Of a DNA stretch of 46,108 nt, positions 16,401-24,488 are shown one piece after another. The notes under the pieces are model-generated. The model had not been told where the DNA came from and ran no database searches. It worked only from the letters and a program-made list of their open reading frames with translations. A program made the translations under genes and the position numbers. Location of the stretch: the NCBI RefSeq assembly GCF_001751245.1, contig NZ_LJGU01000147.1:1947-48054 (forward strand). The letters are read 5' to 3'. The stretch is from Streptomyces oceani (lineage in GTDB: Bacteria > Actinomycetota > Actinomycetes > Streptomycetales > Streptomycetaceae). Each line of letters begins with the position of its first letter. Position 1 is the first letter of the stretch.

Positions 16401-16413
16401 CGCCGTCACGGCC

Positions 16414-16449
16414 TCAGAACGCCGCTCGGAACGCCGCTCAGAACGCCGC
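16414..16449 (-). repeat. Three tandem 12-bp repeats spanning a stop codon
   Basis: Three copies of a 12-mer (16414-16425, 16426-16437, 16438-16449; unit TCAGAACGCCGC with one A-to-G change in the middle copy) overlap the end of the acyl-CoA dehydrogenase gene. Read on the minus strand each encodes Ala-Ala-Phe followed by TGA, CGA or TGA. Confidence 0.85.
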
Positions 16450-18264
16450 TTCGTCCAGGTCCATCACCGAGGAGTCGACGGACTCGGCCAACGAGCGCTG
16501 CACGGCCAGCCCCGGCAGGACGTTCGCCGCGAAGAACCTCGCCGCCGCGATCTTGCCCTCGTAGAACGCCTTGTCCTTCGCGGTCGCCTGCGGCAGCTTC
16601 TCGGCCGCGACGGCCGCGCCGCGCAGCAGGAGGTAGCCGATCACGACGTCGCCGGAGGACAGCAGGAAGCGGGTGGTGTTCAGGCCGACCTTGTAGATGG
16701 ACGTGACGTCCTGCTCGGTGGCGGCCAGGTCGGTCAGCATCGCGCCGACGATGGCCTCCAGGTCCGCCGCGGCCCGGGAGAGCTGGTCGCGGGACGTGGA
16801 CAACTCCTCGCCGCCCTTCGCCTCCGCGAGGAACTTCTTGATCTCCTCGGACAGCGCGGTCATGGCCTGGCCCTGGTCCCGCACGACCTTGCGGAAGAAG
16901 AAGTCCTGGCCCTGGATCGCGGTGGTGCCCTCGTAGAGGGTGTCGATCTTGGCGTCCCGGATGTACTGCTCGATCGGGTACTCCTGGAGGTACCCGGAGC
17001 CGCCGAGGGTCTGGAGCGACTGGGCCAACTGCTCGTACGACCTCTCCGAGCCGTAGCCCTTCACGATCGGCAGCAGCAGGTCGTTGAGCCGGTGCTCGGC
17101 GGAGGCGTCCTCGCCGGCGTGTTCCTTGAGCAGGATCTCGTCCTGCACGGAGGCGGTGTAGAGCACCAGCGAGCGCATGCCCTCGGCGTACGCCTTCTGC
17201 GTCAGCAGCGAGCGGCGTACGTCCGGGTGCCGGGTGATGGCGACGCGGGGCGCGGTCTTGTCGGTGAACTGCGCCAGGTCCGCGCCCTGCACCCGATCCC
17301 TGGCGTATTCCAGGGCGTTGAGGTAGCCGGTGGAGAGGGTGGCGATGGCCTTGGTGCCGACCATCATCCGGGCGAACTCGATGATCTTGAACATCTGGCG
17401 GATGCCGTCGTGCTTCTCGCCCAGCAGCCAGCCCTTGGCCGGGGCGTTGGCGCCGAAGGTCAACTCGCAGGTGTTGGAGACCTTGAGACCCATCTTGTGC
17501 TCGACGTTGGTGGCGTAGACGCCGTTGCGCTCGCCCAACTCGCCGGTGTCCCAGTCGAAGTCGTACTTCGGCACGATGAACAGGCTCAGGCCCTTGGTGC
17601 CGGGGCCGTGGCCCTCTGGGCGGGCGAGGACGAAGTGCACGATGTTGTCGGAGAGGTCGTGCTCGCCGGAGGTGATGAAGCGCTTCACACCCTCGATGTG
17701 CCAGCTGCCGTCGCTCTGCCGGACCGCGCTGGCGCGGCCGGCGCCCACGTCCGAGCCCGCGTCCGGCTCGGTCAGCACCATCGTGGAGCCCCACTGCCGC
17801 TCGGTCATCAGTCCGGCGATCTTGTGCTGCTCGTCGGTGCCCTCCTCGTGCAGTACCCCGGCGAAGGCCGGACCGGAGGCGTACATCCAGATCGCCGGGT
17901 TGGCGCCCAGGATGCTCTCGGCGAAGCCCCACAGCAGCGAGCGCGGCGAGGTGGTACCGCCGATCTCCTCGGGGATGCCGATCCGCCACCACTCGGCGTC
18001 CATGTACGCCTGGTAGCTCTTCTTGAACGAGGCCGGTACGGGCGCGGTGCTGGTGTCGGGGTCGAAGACGGGCGGGTTGCGGTCCCCGTCCTCGTAGGAC
18101 TGGGAGAGCTCGTTCTCGGCGAGTTTGGTGATCTCGCTGAGCACGCTCTTGGCGGTCTCGACGTCCATCTCCGCGAACGGTCCGGTGCCGTACACCGCGT
18201 CCCGGCCGAGCACCTCGAAGAGGTTGAACTCGATGTCGCGCAGATTCGACTTGTAGTGGCCCAT
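16438..18264 (-). CDS. Acyl-CoA dehydrogenase, large FadE5-like type
   Basis: This 608-residue protein is longer than the roughly 380-residue standard enzyme and belongs to the FadE5-like group with an extra C-terminal helical domain. Visible features are the N-terminal MGHYKSNLRDIEFNLFEVL, the FAD/substrate segment LTEPDAGSDVGAGRASAVR, FITSGEHDLSDN, and the YEGTTAIQGQDFFFRK region. It catalyses FAD-dependent alpha,beta-dehydrogenation of acyl-CoA in fatty-acid beta-oxidation. ATG 18264 is preceded by GGAG at 9 bp; ATG 18300 upstream lacks family-like sequence. A TetR-type palindrome lies upstream at 18317-18328. The gene ends in tandem 12-bp repeats. Confidence 0.93.
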   Translation of the reverse strand: MGHYKSNLRDIEFNLFEVLGRDAVYGTGPFAEMDVETAKSVLSEITKLAENELSQSYEDGDRNPPVFDPDTSTAPVPASFKKSYQAYMDAEWWRIGIPEEIGGTTSPRSLLWGFAESILGANPAIWMYASGPAFAGVLHEEGTDEQHKIAGLMTERQWGSTMVLTEPDAGSDVGAGRASAVRQSDGSWHIEGVKRFITSGEHDLSDNIVHFVLARPEGHGPGTKGLSLFIVPKYDFDWDTGELGERNGVYATNVEHKMGLKVSNTCELTFGANAPAKGWLLGEKHDGIRQMFKIIEFARMMVGTKAIATLSTGYLNALEYARDRVQGADLAQFTDKTAPRVAITRHPDVRRSLLTQKAYAEGMRSLVLYTASVQDEILLKEHAGEDASAEHRLNDLLLPIVKGYGSERSYEQLAQSLQTLGGSGYLQEYPIEQYIRDAKIDTLYEGTTAIQGQDFFFRKVVRDQGQAMTALSEEIKKFLAEAKGGEELSTSRDQLSRAAADLEAIVGAMLTDLAATEQDVTSIYKVGLNTTRFLLSSGDVVIGYLLLRGAAVAAEKLPQATAKDKAFYEGKIAAARFFAANVLPGLAVQRSLAESVDSSVMDLDEAAF

Positions 18265-18316
18265 GGCGACGGCTCCGTATTGACTCGTTCCTACCGGCAA
18301 GTATCAATCATGATGC

Positions 18317-18328
18317 TACCGGTCGGTA
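18317..18328. promoter_or_regulatory. TetR-type operator upstream of the acyl-CoA dehydrogenase
   Basis: TACCGGTCGGTA contains the inverted repeat TACCG/CGGTA around a 2-bp centre. A further half-site CTACCGG lies at about 18291-18297 and the palindrome ATCATGAT at 18307-18314. The region is shared by the divergent acyl-CoA dehydrogenase and SseB-like genes. Such sites are typical for TetR-family repressors of fatty-acid degradation; no such regulator is encoded in the window. Confidence 0.55.
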
Positions 18329-18378
18329 ATAAGACGCAAGCCCTCATGACCCATGTGTGACTGGTTACTCTTGCCCGC

Positions 18379-19137
18379 ATGTACGGCTATGACCAGAACG
18401 CGTCTCCGGGGCACGGGCGCCATCACGCTGGACAGCGACAGGACGCGCAACAGCAGCACGTCGGTCATCAGGCCGGTCAGCAGCAGGCCGGTCAGCATCA
18501 GGCCGGTCAGCAGTACGCTGCCCGGCACGCGCAGCACGCCCGGCACGCGGGCGGTCAGCAGGCCGGCCAGCACGCACAGCACGCCGGCCAGCACGCCGGC
18601 CAGCACGCGGGTCAACAGCCGTACGCCGGCCAGCAGTACGCCCAGCAGTACGGGAGCCAGCAGTACGCCCAGCAGCAGTACGGCCAGCAGTACGCCGATC
18701 CGTACGCCAGCCCGGGACCGGCGTACGAGGAGCAGCCCCCGCCGCCGTACGGCCAGGAGCCGCTCTATCCCGAGCCCTCCCCGCCCACGCTCACCGACGC
18801 CGTGCGCGGATTCACCACCGGCGCGATGGGCAGCGAGGAGTTCCAGGGGCTCTTCTCCGCCTCCAAGGTCTACTGCCCGCGCGGGGACACCCCCGGCTTC
18901 CTCGCGCTGCACGACACCCAGCAGCCGGTGATCCCGATGTTCAGCACCCTCAAGGAGCTGCGCCGGTACGCCGGCAAGGAGTCGAAGTACTTCGTGATCA
19001 CCGGTGCCGAGGTGCTGGACCTGCTGCCCTCCGGATACGGTTTCGTGCTGGACATGGAGGGCGAGCACCGGGTCGTCTTCGACGCGAAGGCGGTGGAGGA
19101 GATGGTCGACTACGCGATGCGGCGGATGTACGGCTGA
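18379..19137 (+). CDS. SseB-family protein with His/Gln/Ala/Gly-rich repeat N-terminus
   Basis: The 252-residue protein has two parts. Residues 1 to about 135 are low complexity, built of short HAGQ/QQAG/QQYA units and then proline-rich sequence (YEEQPPPPYGQEPLYPEPSPP). Residues about 138-250 form an SseB N-terminal-type domain (LTDAVRGFTTGAMGSEEFQGLF, GFLALHDTQQPVIPMFSTLKELRRYAG, GYGFVLDMEGEHRVVFDAKAVEEMV). SseB-domain proteins are common in actinomycetes with unknown function; the name comes from a type III secretion chaperone. The repeat tract is a likely hotspot of length variation. ATG 18379 is the natural start. Confidence 0.85.
   Translation: MYGYDQNASPGHGRHHAGQRQDAQQQHVGHQAGQQQAGQHQAGQQYAARHAQHARHAGGQQAGQHAQHAGQHAGQHAGQQPYAGQQYAQQYGSQQYAQQQYGQQYADPYASPGPAYEEQPPPPYGQEPLYPEPSPPTLTDAVRGFTTGAMGSEEFQGLFSASKVYCPRGDTPGFLALHDTQQPVIPMFSTLKELRRYAGKESKYFVITGAEVLDLLPSGYGFVLDMEGEHRVVFDAKAVEEMVDYAMRRMYG
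18438..18690 (+). repeat. Imperfect short tandem repeats encoding HAGQ/QQYA units
   Basis: Runs of CAGCAGGCCGGTCAGCA, CACGCCGGCCAG and CAGCAGTACGCC-type units repeat many times with small variations. They produce an Ala/Gly/His/Gln-rich segment of about 85 residues in the SseB-like protein. Confidence 0.8.
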
Positions 19138-19215
19138 GTCGTACCGTCGAGGGCGTACGGGCTGACGAGGGCGTATGGGCTGAGGGGTGCCGCTGGTCGT
19201 GGAGGGTCCGGGAAC

Positions 19216-19243
19216 CCAGGGGAACCGCCACCCGTTCCCCTGG
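19216..19243. terminator. Bidirectional terminator hairpin
   Basis: CCAGGGGAAC (19216-19225) pairs perfectly with GTTCCCCTGG (19234-19243): a 10-bp stem and 8-nt loop, between the convergent SseB-like and PP2C genes. Confidence 0.65.
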
Positions 19244-19363
19244 TCAGAGCCCGCCGATTCAGGCCGGGCCTGTCAGGTTTCCCCGTCCGTGCTGGCGGGG
19301 ACGTAGACCGGGCGTGTGGGACTCCCCCCCAGTCCCGCCGCCCTTCGGAGGGGCGTGGCACCT

Positions 19364-22105
19364 CTATCCCCCGTGAGGTGCCGCGTCCCTCGCCTTGTCG
19401 CGCGTCTCGCCCCCGGAGTCGACGGGTCGGGTTTCCGCGTCGGATGCGCTCTCCGCGCTGTGGGCGCTGTTCGTGTCGTCCGCGCTGTGCGTACGGCCCA
19501 TGTCGTACGCGCCCTCCAGGCCCTCCAGGCTCTCCAGGCCCTCCGTGTCGGCCGCGCCCGCCAGCCCGCTCATGTCGTACGGGTCCTCCGCGCCCCCGAT
19601 GCCCTCGGGGCCCTCCCGCAGGTGGAACCAGATGCACTTGCCGTCCCCGCGCGGCTCCACGCCCCAGTCCCCCGCGAGCGAGTCCAGCAGCATCAACCCA
19701 CGCCCAGATGAGGCCAGTTCGCCGGGGGAGCGCCGGTGCGGCAGCTCCTCGCTGCCGTCCGCGACCTCGACCTGGAGCAGCCGGCCCTCCGGTGGGCCGC
19801 TGACCTGAAGGATGAGCAGGGCATCGTTGTCGGTGTGCACCAGGACGTTGGTCAGCATCTCGGACAGCAGCAGCACAGCGGTGTCGAGCTGTCCCTGGTT
19901 CGCCCAGTCGTGCATCAGGCTCCGCAACTGGTTCCTGGACTCGGCGATCCGCTCTGGTTCCGCCTGCGCGACGGTCAGCACCGTACGGCGCACGGCGTGC
20001 CGTTCCGGGCACTTCCCGGGGCCGGTGCTGGCCCGACGCAGCAGCAACAACGCGATGTCGTCCCCGCGCCGGTCGGCAAGCGGGCCCGGCCGATGGTGCG
20101 AGGCGGGTCCGTGTACGGCGTGCAGCAGCGCGTCCGCCAGGGCCTCCAGGTCCTGGCCGCTCCCCACGTCCGCCGAGGCACCGTCCGCCGTTGCCTCGGA
20201 ATCAGTTGCCTCGGAATCAGTTGCCCCGGAATCCGTTGCCCCGGAGCCCGTCGCGCTGGGCTGGGCCGCGCAGACCTCCGCCAGCCGGGCCCAGCCGGAG
20301 TCGGCGTCGTGCCCGCCGGTCTCGATCAGCCCGTCCGTACACAACAGCAGCGTCTCGCCGGGCTCCAGCAGCAGCCGCGTCCCCGGGTAGTCGGCGGCCG
20401 GGTCCACGCCGAGGGGCGGGCCACCGGCGGTCGAGCGGACGAGCAGCGGGGCGTCCGGCATCCGGGTCGCCGGTTCGGGGTGACCGGCTCGCGCGATGTC
20501 CAGGGTGCCGGAGGCGGGGTCCACCTCGAGGTAGAGACAGGTGGCGAAGCGTGGTTCGGACTCCGCGTCGGACGTGCCGGACGTGCCGGACGTGCGGGAC
20601 GTGCGGGACGTGCCGGACGGGTCTGATGCGCCTGACGTGCCGCCCGGTCCGTCCGCCCGCGTCTCGGCGGCGCCGTTCAGTTCCGCGAGGAACCGGGAGG
20701 CGCGGGCGAGCACCGCGTCCGGACGGTGCCCCTCGGCGGCGTACGCGCGCAACGCCACCCGCAGCTGCGACATCAGGCCGGCGGCCCGCACGTCGTGGCC
20801 CTGCACGTCGCCGATCACCAGCGCCGTACGCCCGGACGGCAGCGGGATCACGTCGTACCAGTCGCCACCGACCTGCAGGCCGCCGCCGGTCGGTACGTAC
20901 CGGGCGGCCAGCTCCAGGCCATCGGCGTCGGGCCGGGACACCGGGCGCAGGGTCTGTTGCAGGCCGGCGGCCAACTCCCGTTCGCTCTCGTGCTCCTGGG
21001 CGCGCTCGAGGGCCTGCGCAAGCATCCGGGCGACGGTGGAGAGGACGGCCCGTTCGTCCGGGGTGAAGGAGACCGGCTGAGAGAAGGCGGCGAGCCACGC
21101 GCCGATGGTGCGCCCGGCGACGATCAGCGGGAGGAAGGCCCAGGACTGTCGCTCGAAGCCCGCGGCCAGCGGCCAGGTGGTGGGGAAACGGTGCCGGTAG
21201 TCCGCCGGGCTCGGCAGGTAGACCGCCCGGCCCGTACGCACCACCTGGGCCGCTGGATAGTCCGTCTCCAGCGGCATGTCCACGAAGGGGCCCTCGTCGC
21301 CGGGCGCCTGTCCGTGATGACCGATAACCGACAGCCGCGCGCCGTCCGTGCCGAAGACCGCGAACCCGTCGGGGGTGAAGCCGGGCATGGCCAGGGCCGC
21401 CGCCACCCGCAGCACCTCCGCCGTGGAGCGGGCCTCGGCCAGCGCGCGTCCAGCGTCCAACAGGAACGCCTCGCGGGAGCGCCGCCAGTCGCCGGTGACC
21501 GGGGTCTGCACCGGAGCGGCGGCCGTACGCGTACGCGGAGGGTGCGTCGCTGGCCGCGCGTCCCGTGCCGGAGGGGCCTGGGCGGGCTGCTGCGCATGTG
21601 CGGGCTGCTGCGCACGGCCGGACCGCCGCGACTGCCCGGCGTCCGTGGCGGAGGGCTCGTGGGGTGTGCTCGGGGGCTGCTGCGGTACCTCCGAGATGAC
21701 CCCGACGAGGTCGTGCGGCTGCCCGCCGCCCGTCCGTCGGGCGGCGGGTGTCCCGTGTCCCGCCGTACGGTCCGCCGGCTCCTCGTCGGCCGGGACGGCG
21801 CGCAACCGGATGCGTACGGTCCGCAGGACGGCGCCGTCCTCCGTGACGATCCGCACCATCGCCTCGGCGAGCAGGCCCTCGGCCAGGGCGAGGGTGGCGA
21901 TGTCCGCCAGCTCGACGTAGTCGACGACGTGGATGCGCTCCCGGAGGGCCTCCTCCGGGAGGCGGAACGTGCCGTCGTGCTCGCTCGGCGGCCTCGAGAT
22001 CCCGAACAGTCGAGCCGCGCTCTCGTCCAGGGTGATCGTGCCGGAGTCGTCGTTCCATCGCCAGACGCCGGCGCCCAGAGCCGCCAGTACGTCATCCGTG
22101 CGCAT
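19364..22105 (-). CDS. Multidomain PAS-GAF-PP2C (SpoIIE) phosphatase with C-terminal anti-sigma-like ATPase
   Basis: This 913-residue signalling protein has a PAS-like domain (1-110), a GAF domain (about 205-385), a SpoIIE/PP2C phosphatase (about 400-700) with metal motifs GGDWYDV, GDVQGHD and RRGDDIALLLL, and a HATPase domain (about 730-860) with the N-box LLLSEMLTNVLVHTDND and GRGLMLLDSL. Proteins of this type dephosphorylate anti-sigma antagonists, while the ATPase domain can act as an anti-sigma kinase, so opposite activities sit in one chain. The phosphatase is interrupted by two low-complexity inserts (TSRTSRTSGTSGTS and ATDSEATDSEATADG) encoded by tandem repeats. The C-terminal 60 residues are acidic and repetitive. 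No membrane segment. Confidence 0.93.
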   Translation of the reverse strand: MRTDDVLAALGAGVWRWNDDSGTITLDESAARLFGISRPPSEHDGTFRLPEEALRERIHVVDYVELADIATLALAEGLLAEAMVRIVTEDGAVLRTVRIRLRAVPADEEPADRTAGHGTPAARRTGGGQPHDLVGVISEVPQQPPSTPHEPSATDAGQSRRSGRAQQPAHAQQPAQAPPARDARPATHPPRTRTAAAPVQTPVTGDWRRSREAFLLDAGRALAEARSTAEVLRVAAALAMPGFTPDGFAVFGTDGARLSVIGHHGQAPGDEGPFVDMPLETDYPAAQVVRTGRAVYLPSPADYRHRFPTTWPLAAGFERQSWAFLPLIVAGRTIGAWLAAFSQPVSFTPDERAVLSTVARMLAQALERAQEHESERELAAGLQQTLRPVSRPDADGLELAARYVPTGGGLQVGGDWYDVIPLPSGRTALVIGDVQGHDVRAAGLMSQLRVALRAYAAEGHRPDAVLARASRFLAELNGAAETRADGPGGTSGASDPSGTSRTSRTSGTSGTSDAESEPRFATCLYLEVDPASGTLDIARAGHPEPATRMPDAPLLVRSTAGGPPLGVDPAADYPGTRLLLEPGETLLLCTDGLIETGGHDADSGWARLAEVCAAQPSATGSGATDSGATDSEATDSEATADGASADVGSGQDLEALADALLHAVHGPASHHRPGPLADRRGDDIALLLLRRASTGPGKCPERHAVRRTVLTVAQAEPERIAESRNQLRSLMHDWANQGQLDTAVLLLSEMLTNVLVHTDNDALLILQVSGPPEGRLLQVEVADGSEELPHRRSPGELASSGRGLMLLDSLAGDWGVEPRGDGKCIWFHLREGPEGIGGAEDPYDMSGLAGAADTEGLESLEGLEGAYDMGRTHSADDTNSAHSAESASDAETRPVDSGGETRDKARDAAPHGG
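20190..20249 (-). repeat. Four tandem 15-bp repeats in the PP2C gene
   Basis: Units beginning GTTGCCTCGGAATCA at 20190, 20205, 20220 and 20235, the last two with changes, encode the ATDSE-type linker inside the phosphatase. Confidence 0.85.
20571..20615 (-). repeat. Five tandem 9-bp repeats in the PP2C gene
   Basis: Five copies of GACGTGCCG or GACGTGCGG run head to tail and encode a GTS/RTS repeat linker inside the phosphatase domain. Confidence 0.85.
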
Positions 22106-22397
22106 TGCCCCACTTTATGCATGTATGGGAAATCGAGGCGAGTGCGGGTAAGAGCGTCCGGCGGTGGGCGAGTGGGAGAAGGAGGGTGTCGAGGCCCAAG
22201 TCCGGCAAGGCGGAGCAGGGAGGCAGCCGGAGGCGCTGTCGACCGACGACAACGCAGCCGGGCGCCGGGCATCGGCGACCGACGCCGCTCACCTACCGCC
22301 GGACGCTCTAAGCCCGGGACGGTAGGCTGAGGGGCCGTGGACTCCGCCCGTGTGGCGGAAGCCCGCCCGCCCCCACGCCCGACGACTTGGATGAATG

Positions 22398-24248
22398 ATG
22401 CACCGGTACCGGTCCCACACCTGCGGCGAGCTGCGTTCCACCGACGTCGGACAGGACGTCCGGCTGAGCGGCTGGTTGCACAATCGGCGGAACCTGGGCG
22501 GCATCCTCTTCATCGATCTGCGCGACCACTACGGCGTCGTGCAGCTGCTCGTACGGCCCGAGCGCGCCGACGTGCACGAGCGACTGAGCGCGCTGTCGAA
22601 GGAGAGCACGCTGCGGGTGGACGGCCGGGTCGTGGCCCGGGGCGCGGACAACGTCAACCCGGAGCTGGCCACCGGCGACATCGAGGTCGAGGTCGCCGAG
22701 GTGGAGGTGCTGGGCGAGGCCGGCGCGCTGCCGTTCACGATCAACGCCGAGGACGGGGTGAACGAGGAGCGGCGGTTGGAGCACCGCTTCCTGGACCTGC
22801 GCCGGGAGCGTATGCACCGGAACGTCATGCTGCGTTCCGCCGTCGTCGCCGCCATCCGCCGCCGGATGACCGACGAGGGCTTCAACGAGATCAACACCCC
22901 GATCCTGTCCGCCACCTCGCCGGAGGGCGCCCGCGACTTCCTGGTGCCCTCCCGGCTGCACGCCGGCAAGTTCTACGCGCTGCCGCAGGCCCCGCAGCAG
23001 TTCAAGCAGCTCCTGATGATCGCCGGCTTCGACCGGTACTTCCAGATCGCCCCCTGCTTCCGGGACGAGGACGCCCGCGCGGACCGCTCGCCGGGGGAGT
23101 TCTACCAGCTCGACATGGAGATGAGCTTCGTCGAGCAGGAGGACGTCTTCCAGGTCATCGAGCAGGTCATGACGGGCGTCTTCGAGGAGTTCGGCAACGG
23201 CCGGCACGTCACCTCGCCGTTCCCGCGCATCCCCTACCGCGAGGCGATGCTGAAGTACGGCTCGGACAAGCCCGACCTGCGGGCCGAGCTGGAGCTGGTG
23301 GACGTCTCCGGGATCTTCGCGGGCAGCGGCTTCAAGGCGTTCGCGGACAAGCACGTACGCGCCCTGGCGGTGCCGGACACCGAGGACCAGTCGCGCAGGT
23401 TCTTCGACCAGATGGGCGAGTTCGCCGTCGAGCAGGGTGCCAAGGGCCTGGCCTGGGTACGGGTCGGCGACGACGGTCAACTGACCGGACCGATCGCCAA
23501 GTTCCTGACCGAGGCGGACGTGTCGGCGCTCACGGCCGCGCTGGACGCCAAGCCGGGCACGGCGGTCTTCTTCGGCGCCGGCGAGTTCGACGAGGTCTCC
23601 CGGATCATGGGCGCGGTGCGGGTCGAAGTCGCCCGGCGGACCGGCAAGTTCGTCCAAGACGCCTTCCGGTTCTGCTGGATCGTGGACTTCCCGATGTACG
23701 AGAAGGACGAGGAGACCGGCGAGATCGGCTTCTCGCACAACCCCTTCTCGATGCCCCAGGGTGGCCTGGAGGCGCTGCGTACGAAGGACCCGCTGGACGT
23801 GCTGGCCTGGCAGTACGACATCGTGTGCAACGGCGTCGAGCTGTCCTCCGGGGCGATCCGGAACCACGAACCGGAGATCATGTTCGAGGCGTTCGGTATC
23901 GCGGGATACGACCGCGAGACCGTCGAGCGGGAGTTCGGCGGCATGCTGCGCGCTCTCCGCTTCGGCGCTCCGCCGCACGGCGGCATCGCGCCCGGCGTGG
24001 ACCGGATCGTGATGCTGCTGGCGGACGAGCCGAACATCCGGGAGACGATCGCCTTCCCGCTCAACGGGAACGCGCAGGACCTTTTGATGGGCGCGCCGAA
24101 CGAGGTCGGCGAGGCCCGGCTGCGTGAGCTGCACCTCGCGTTGCGCAAGCCGGCGCCGGCGAAGCAGCGGTCCGGCACGGCTGGTTCCAGCGAGGACAGC
24201 GAGACCAGCAAGGACAGCGAGACCAGCGAGGCAGGCGCCCGCGAGTAG
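22398..24248 (+). CDS. aspS: Aspartate--tRNA ligase
   Basis: This 616-residue protein is a full-length bacterial-type class II aspartyl-tRNA synthetase. It has an N-terminal OB-fold anticodon-binding domain (HRYRSHTCGELRSTDVG, VRLSGWLHNRRNLGGILFIDLRDHYG), the catalytic core (SPEGARDFLVPSR, LPQAPQQFKQLLM, motif 2 FRDEDARADRSPGEFYQLD), a GAD insertion domain, and motif 3 (GGIAPGVDRIVMLLA). It charges tRNA-Asp, possibly also tRNA-Asn in actinobacteria using the amidotransferase route. The start may be ATG 22395 or 22398. The C-terminal tail is an acidic repeat (EDSETSKDSETSE) beyond the family's usual end. Essential housekeeping gene. Confidence 0.97.
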   Translation: MHRYRSHTCGELRSTDVGQDVRLSGWLHNRRNLGGILFIDLRDHYGVVQLLVRPERADVHERLSALSKESTLRVDGRVVARGADNVNPELATGDIEVEVAEVEVLGEAGALPFTINAEDGVNEERRLEHRFLDLRRERMHRNVMLRSAVVAAIRRRMTDEGFNEINTPILSATSPEGARDFLVPSRLHAGKFYALPQAPQQFKQLLMIAGFDRYFQIAPCFRDEDARADRSPGEFYQLDMEMSFVEQEDVFQVIEQVMTGVFEEFGNGRHVTSPFPRIPYREAMLKYGSDKPDLRAELELVDVSGIFAGSGFKAFADKHVRALAVPDTEDQSRRFFDQMGEFAVEQGAKGLAWVRVGDDGQLTGPIAKFLTEADVSALTAALDAKPGTAVFFGAGEFDEVSRIMGAVRVEVARRTGKFVQDAFRFCWIVDFPMYEKDEETGEIGFSHNPFSMPQGGLEALRTKDPLDVLAWQYDIVCNGVELSSGAIRNHEPEIMFEAFGIAGYDRETVEREFGGMLRALRFGAPPHGGIAPGVDRIVMLLADEPNIRETIAFPLNGNAQDLLMGAPNEVGEARLRELHLALRKPAPAKQRSGTAGSSEDSETSKDSETSEAGARE

Positions 24249-24265
24249 GGATCCGAGCGGTGGCC

Positions 24266-24338
24266 GGCCGGGTCGTGACCCGGCCCCGAGCGCGGCACCG
24301 GGGGCGGTCGTAGCGAGTTCCGACTCGTCCGACCGCCC
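24266..24338 (+). terminator. Double hairpin terminator after aspS
   Basis: Two perfect hairpins follow the aspS stop. The first is GGCCGGGTC/GACCCGGCC (24266-24274/24277-24285). The second is GGGCGGTCG/CGACCGCCC (24302-24310/24330-24338) with an inner CGAGT/ACTCG stem. There is no T-run; G+C-rich stems alone are usual in this group. Confidence 0.7.
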
Positions 24339-24397
24339 TCGTCGTACGCGCCCCTCGTCGTACGCGCCGCGCGTGCCGCTCGGCCGCGCCGGCCGGT

Positions 24398-24430
24398 GAT
24401 TCAACGGGCGTTCATACGGCCGTCGCCCTC
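24398..24430 (+). promoter_or_regulatory. Candidate PHO box (PhoP binding repeats) upstream of phoX
   Basis: Units GATTCAACGGG (24398-24408), CGTTCATACGG (24409-24419) and a weaker third (24420-24430) repeat at exactly 11 bp with TTCA in register at 24400 and 24411. Streptomyces PhoP binds 11-bp direct repeats related to GTTCACC. The gene downstream is a PhoX phosphatase, a classical PhoP target. Confidence 0.6.
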
Positions 24431-24488
24431 CGGTGTCCCGGCACCCATAGCGTCCGGACCGGCGAAGCCCGAACACCCGGAGGGGACC

